A DNA stretch of 14,501 nt. Origin: an uncultured Peptococcaceae bacterium (GTDB taxonomy: Bacteria > Bacillota > Desulfotomaculia > Desulfotomaculales > Desulfocucumaceae). A program made the position numbers and the translations under genes. The DNA lies in assembly GCA_958417755.1 (NCBI GenBank), contig CATZDY010000067.1:1-14501 (forward strand), written 5' to 3'. The notes under the pieces were generated by a model, which searched no databases, was not told where the DNA came from, and saw only the letters and a list, made by a program, of their open reading frames with translations. This document shows positions 14,360 through 14,501 of this stretch, one piece after another; within the stretch, counting starts at the first letter, position 1; each line of letters opens with the position of its first letter.

Positions 14360-14501
14360 TTAAATTTTTTTAATAAAAATCACAAAGGAACTTTCATTGT
14401 TATTTTTACGTCTTAAAAATAACAAAACTTGGAGGATACGCTTTTCCCTAGTCTGGGCCAAAAGGGAACAAAACAGCTGGTTGTTTGCAGTATGAAAGAT
14501 T
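14360..14501 (-). other. Open minus-strand frame running off the window end, doubtful
   Basis: Read on the minus strand, the last 142 bases are open for 46 sense codons before TAA (14362-14360). The product would be basic at its end (LRRKNNNESSFVIFIKKI), and I recognise no family. It could be the 3' end of a gene converging on the DUF188 gene, but the region is AT-rich and half of it is an inverted repeat, so it may be chance. Confidence 0.2.
14397..14425. repeat. Perfect inverted repeat with 12-bp arms
   Basis: TTGTTATTTTTA (14397-14408) and TAAAAATAACAA (14414-14425) are perfect reverse complements around a 5-base spacer. Its position in noncoding DNA past the DUF188 terminator would fit an operator or hairpin before a downstream gene. 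It is AT-rich and has no T-run. Confidence 0.6.

Noticed and set aside
14426..14501. Riboswitch or structured leader at the window end
   Set aside because: A 6-bp stem (14444-14449 with 14463-14468) is present, but no known riboswitch consensus is recognised and the region is cut by the window edge.
1..14501. tRNA-Sec (selC) or other tRNA near selAB
   Set aside because: No T-loop (GGTTC-like) and acceptor stem combination was found in the intergenic regions by eye.

Overview
The window looks like a chromosomal segment from a low-GC, Gram-positive anaerobe of the Bacillota (Clostridia or Peptococcaceae-like). The reasons are strong AAGGAGG-type ribosome binding sites, frequent TTG starts, AT-rich spacers with hairpin/T-run terminators, a menaquinone methyltransferase, selenocysteine insertion genes and an anaerobic ferrous iron uptake locus. 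I cannot name a species. I saw no transposon, phage, CRISPR, rRNA or tRNA. Most genes are core functions, and the interest lies in small cysteine-rich proteins, regulatory DNA and unusual starts.

Region 1 (1-1670): a catalytically degenerate polyprenyl-synthase-like protein followed by menG, closed by a terminator at 1639-1668. This resembles the hepS-menG part of the Bacillus hepS-menG-hepT locus, where a non-catalytic prenyl-synthase subunit sits beside the menaquinone methyltransferase.

Region 2 (about 2000-6852): one probable transcription unit. A promoter at 2002-2031 is followed by selA, selB (TTG start overlapping the selA stop), a MidA/NDUFAF7-type methyltransferase and a 42-residue acidic cysteine-rich protein, then a strong terminator at 6813-6852. 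selA and selB convert Ser-tRNA(Sec) to Sec-tRNA(Sec) and deliver it to the ribosome. selC and selD are not in the window.

Region 3 (7027-10096): an iron operon. A near-consensus promoter has two Fur-box-like sites downstream, then a cysteine-rich FeoA, a FeoB with an unusual first gate motif, a soluble protein with four CxxC pairs that overlaps the feoB end, and a DUF456 membrane protein.

Region 4 (10108-11250, minus strand): murI (glutamate racemase, TTG start) preceded by a small two-helix membrane protein. A 21-bp perfect palindrome lies just upstream of murI.

Region 5 (11251-14501): a DUF2007 protein, then typA/bipA, which has no ATG, GTG or TTG in frame before its P-loop and appears to start at ATC 11951 behind a good ribosome binding site. 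Next come a DUF188 (YaiI/YqxD) protein and a terminator. The last 158 bases have no recognised gene but hold a 12-bp-arm inverted repeat and an open minus-strand frame that runs off the end.
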